Assembly (NCBI GenBank): GCA_964511185.1
Contig: CAZEDU010000084.1
Span: 1 to 22,233 of the forward strand
Origin: CAZEDU01 sp964511185
Lineage (GTDB): Bacteria; Myxococcota; Myxococcia; Myxococcales; Myxococcaceae
DNA length: 22,233 nt
Direction: 5' to 3'
Position numbers and translations under genes: made by a program
The notes under the pieces: model-generated
Database searches by the model: none
What the model saw: only the letters and a program-made list of their open reading frames with translations
Told to the model about the DNA's origin: nothing
In this document: positions 21,549 to 22,233 of the stretch, piece after piece
Position numbering within the stretch: position 1 is the stretch's first letter
Layout: the number at the start of each line of letters is the position of its first letter

Positions 21549-22233
21549 GCAAGGCCCTCGTCTGCCCCTGCGAAGACGTCACCGTCGAAGACATCGAAGG
21601 CGCCATCGCCAAGGGCTACCGCGACATGGAGTCGGTCAAGCGCTACACCGGCTTCGGCACCGGCATCTGCCAGGGCAAGAGCTGCGTCTGCGCGGTCGCC
21701 GATCTCATCTCGCGGCAGAGCGGCCTGCCCTCGAACGCGGTGCTCCCCTTCACGCCGCGCCCGCCGCTGTACCCGACCGAGCTGGCGACCTTCGCCTCGG
21801 CGCCCATCGAGCCGGCCTCCGCGGTGGTCGGCGTGCCGCCCACCGTGGCGCTCTCACCCACCGCCCTTCGGCCCACCGAGCCCGTCCCCGCGCGCGCCAA
21901 GGTGGTCATCATCGGCGGCGGCATCATGGGGCTGGCGCTCGCGCACAACCTGGCCTTGCGCGGCGAGACCGACGTGGTGGTGCTCGACCGCAGCTACCTG
22001 TGCGCGGGCGCGTCCGGCCGCAACGGCGGCGGCGTGCGCATGCAGTGGGGCACCGCGACCAACATCGAGCTCGCCAAGCGCTCCATCGAGCTGATGCGCC
22101 ACTTCGCCCGCGAGATGGGCATCAACGTGTGGCTGCGGCAAGGCGGCTACCTCTTCCTCGCCAAGACCGACAAGATCGCCCAGCGGCTGCAGCGGAGCGC
22201 CGAGCTGCACAACAAGCACGGCGTCCCCACCGA
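21545..22233 (+). CDS. BFD-like [2Fe-2S] domain fused to DAO-type FAD oxidoreductase, C-terminus cut by window edge
   Basis: The frame stays open to the window edge (229 codons), so the gene is partial. Residues 1-60 are a BFD-like [2Fe-2S] domain: Cys7, Cys9 (VCPCEDVT), then TGFGTGICQGKSCVC with Cys42 and Cys47. The stretch PRPPLYPTELATFA (71-84) is the linker normally found after the BFD domain of HcnB/sarcosine-oxidase alpha relatives. A DAO-type FAD domain starts with VVIIGGGIMGLALAHNLA (121-138), then CAGASGRNGGGVRMQWG, typical of the catalytic subunit (HcnC, sarcosine oxidase beta, proline dehydrogenase beta). It should bind the substrate and hand electrons through the iron-sulfur centres and FAD of the partner. 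Start at 21545 overlaps the upstream stop (ATGA). Confidence 0.85.
   Translation, partial: MSKALVCPCEDVTVEDIEGAIAKGYRDMESVKRYTGFGTGICQGKSCVCAVADLISRQSGLPSNAVLPFTPRPPLYPTELATFASAPIEPASAVVGVPPTVALSPTALRPTEPVPARAKVVIIGGGIMGLALAHNLALRGETDVVVLDRSYLCAGASGRNGGGVRMQWGTATNIELAKRSIELMRHFAREMGINVWLRQGGYLFLAKTDKIAQRLQRSAELHNKHGVPT

Noticed and set aside
1..22233. CRISPR arrays, tRNA genes, insertion sequences or attachment sites
   Set aside because: No regularly spaced repeats, no cloverleaf-like sequence ending in a T-loop motif, and no transposase or integrase motif in any plausible gene.

Overview
The window is very GC-rich, densely packed DNA with G/C-ending codons. Its gene content includes PEGA-tailed Hanks-type Ser/Thr kinases, a kinase with an N-terminal zinc ribbon, an FHA-GAF-adenylate cyclase, a hybrid PAS-GAF histidine kinase and an MCE lipid-transport operon. 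Together these point to a Myxococcota (former Deltaproteobacteria) chromosome. I see no tRNA or rRNA genes, CRISPR arrays, transposases or phage genes. No gene-free stretch exceeds 300 bases; the longest is about 170 bases (2217-2385).

Layout: (1) 1-2216, minus strand: a Ser/Thr kinase with a C-terminal PEGA domain, overlapped (ATGA) by a TPR/PEGA protein that runs off the left edge. (2) 2386-6774, plus strand: a small YiaA/B-type membrane protein, then an MCE operon of ATPase, MlaE permease, MlaE permease, ATPase and MCE protein, with ATGA overlaps among the first four. (3) 6780-9043, plus strand: a hybrid histidine kinase/response regulator whose 5' end appears frameshifted relative to a good start site. 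Two tandem perfect palindromes follow it. (4) 9109-15580, minus strand: a run led by an FHA-GAF-cyclase, then a Ser/Thr kinase, a secreted protein, a membrane protein and YebC. (5) 15658-16542, minus strand: an outer-membrane-like protein, divergent from truD (16603-17973, plus). (6) 18029-22233: P5C dehydrogenase plus a DCC thiol oxidoreductase (minus), divergent from a two-gene FAD/[2Fe-2S] amine dehydrogenase (plus) that runs off the right edge.

The most interesting system is the MCE transporter. It encodes two different permeases and two different ATPases, and the ATPases carry complementary defects. ATPase 1 keeps a normal LSGGM signature but has Asp in place of the catalytic Glu and no H-loop His. 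ATPase 2 has intact Walker A, Walker B Glu and H-loop His but a degraded signature (LGPGA). In a head-to-tail heterodimer this gives one fully canonical and one fully degenerate ATP site, the logic of TAP1/TAP2 and TM287/288. I do not know of this asymmetry being described for an MCE/Mla importer.

The right-hand locus looks like an L-proline (or related imino acid) oxidation module. An HcnABC/sarcosine-oxidase-like flavoprotein would make pyrroline-5-carboxylate and the divergent dehydrogenase would convert it to glutamate. Its iron-sulfur domains are fused to the subunits in an unusual arrangement. The signalling genes (two Hanks kinases, an FHA cyclase and a hybrid histidine kinase) suggest that envelope state and phosphorylation are sensed and relayed here, but substrates and signals cannot be read from sequence.
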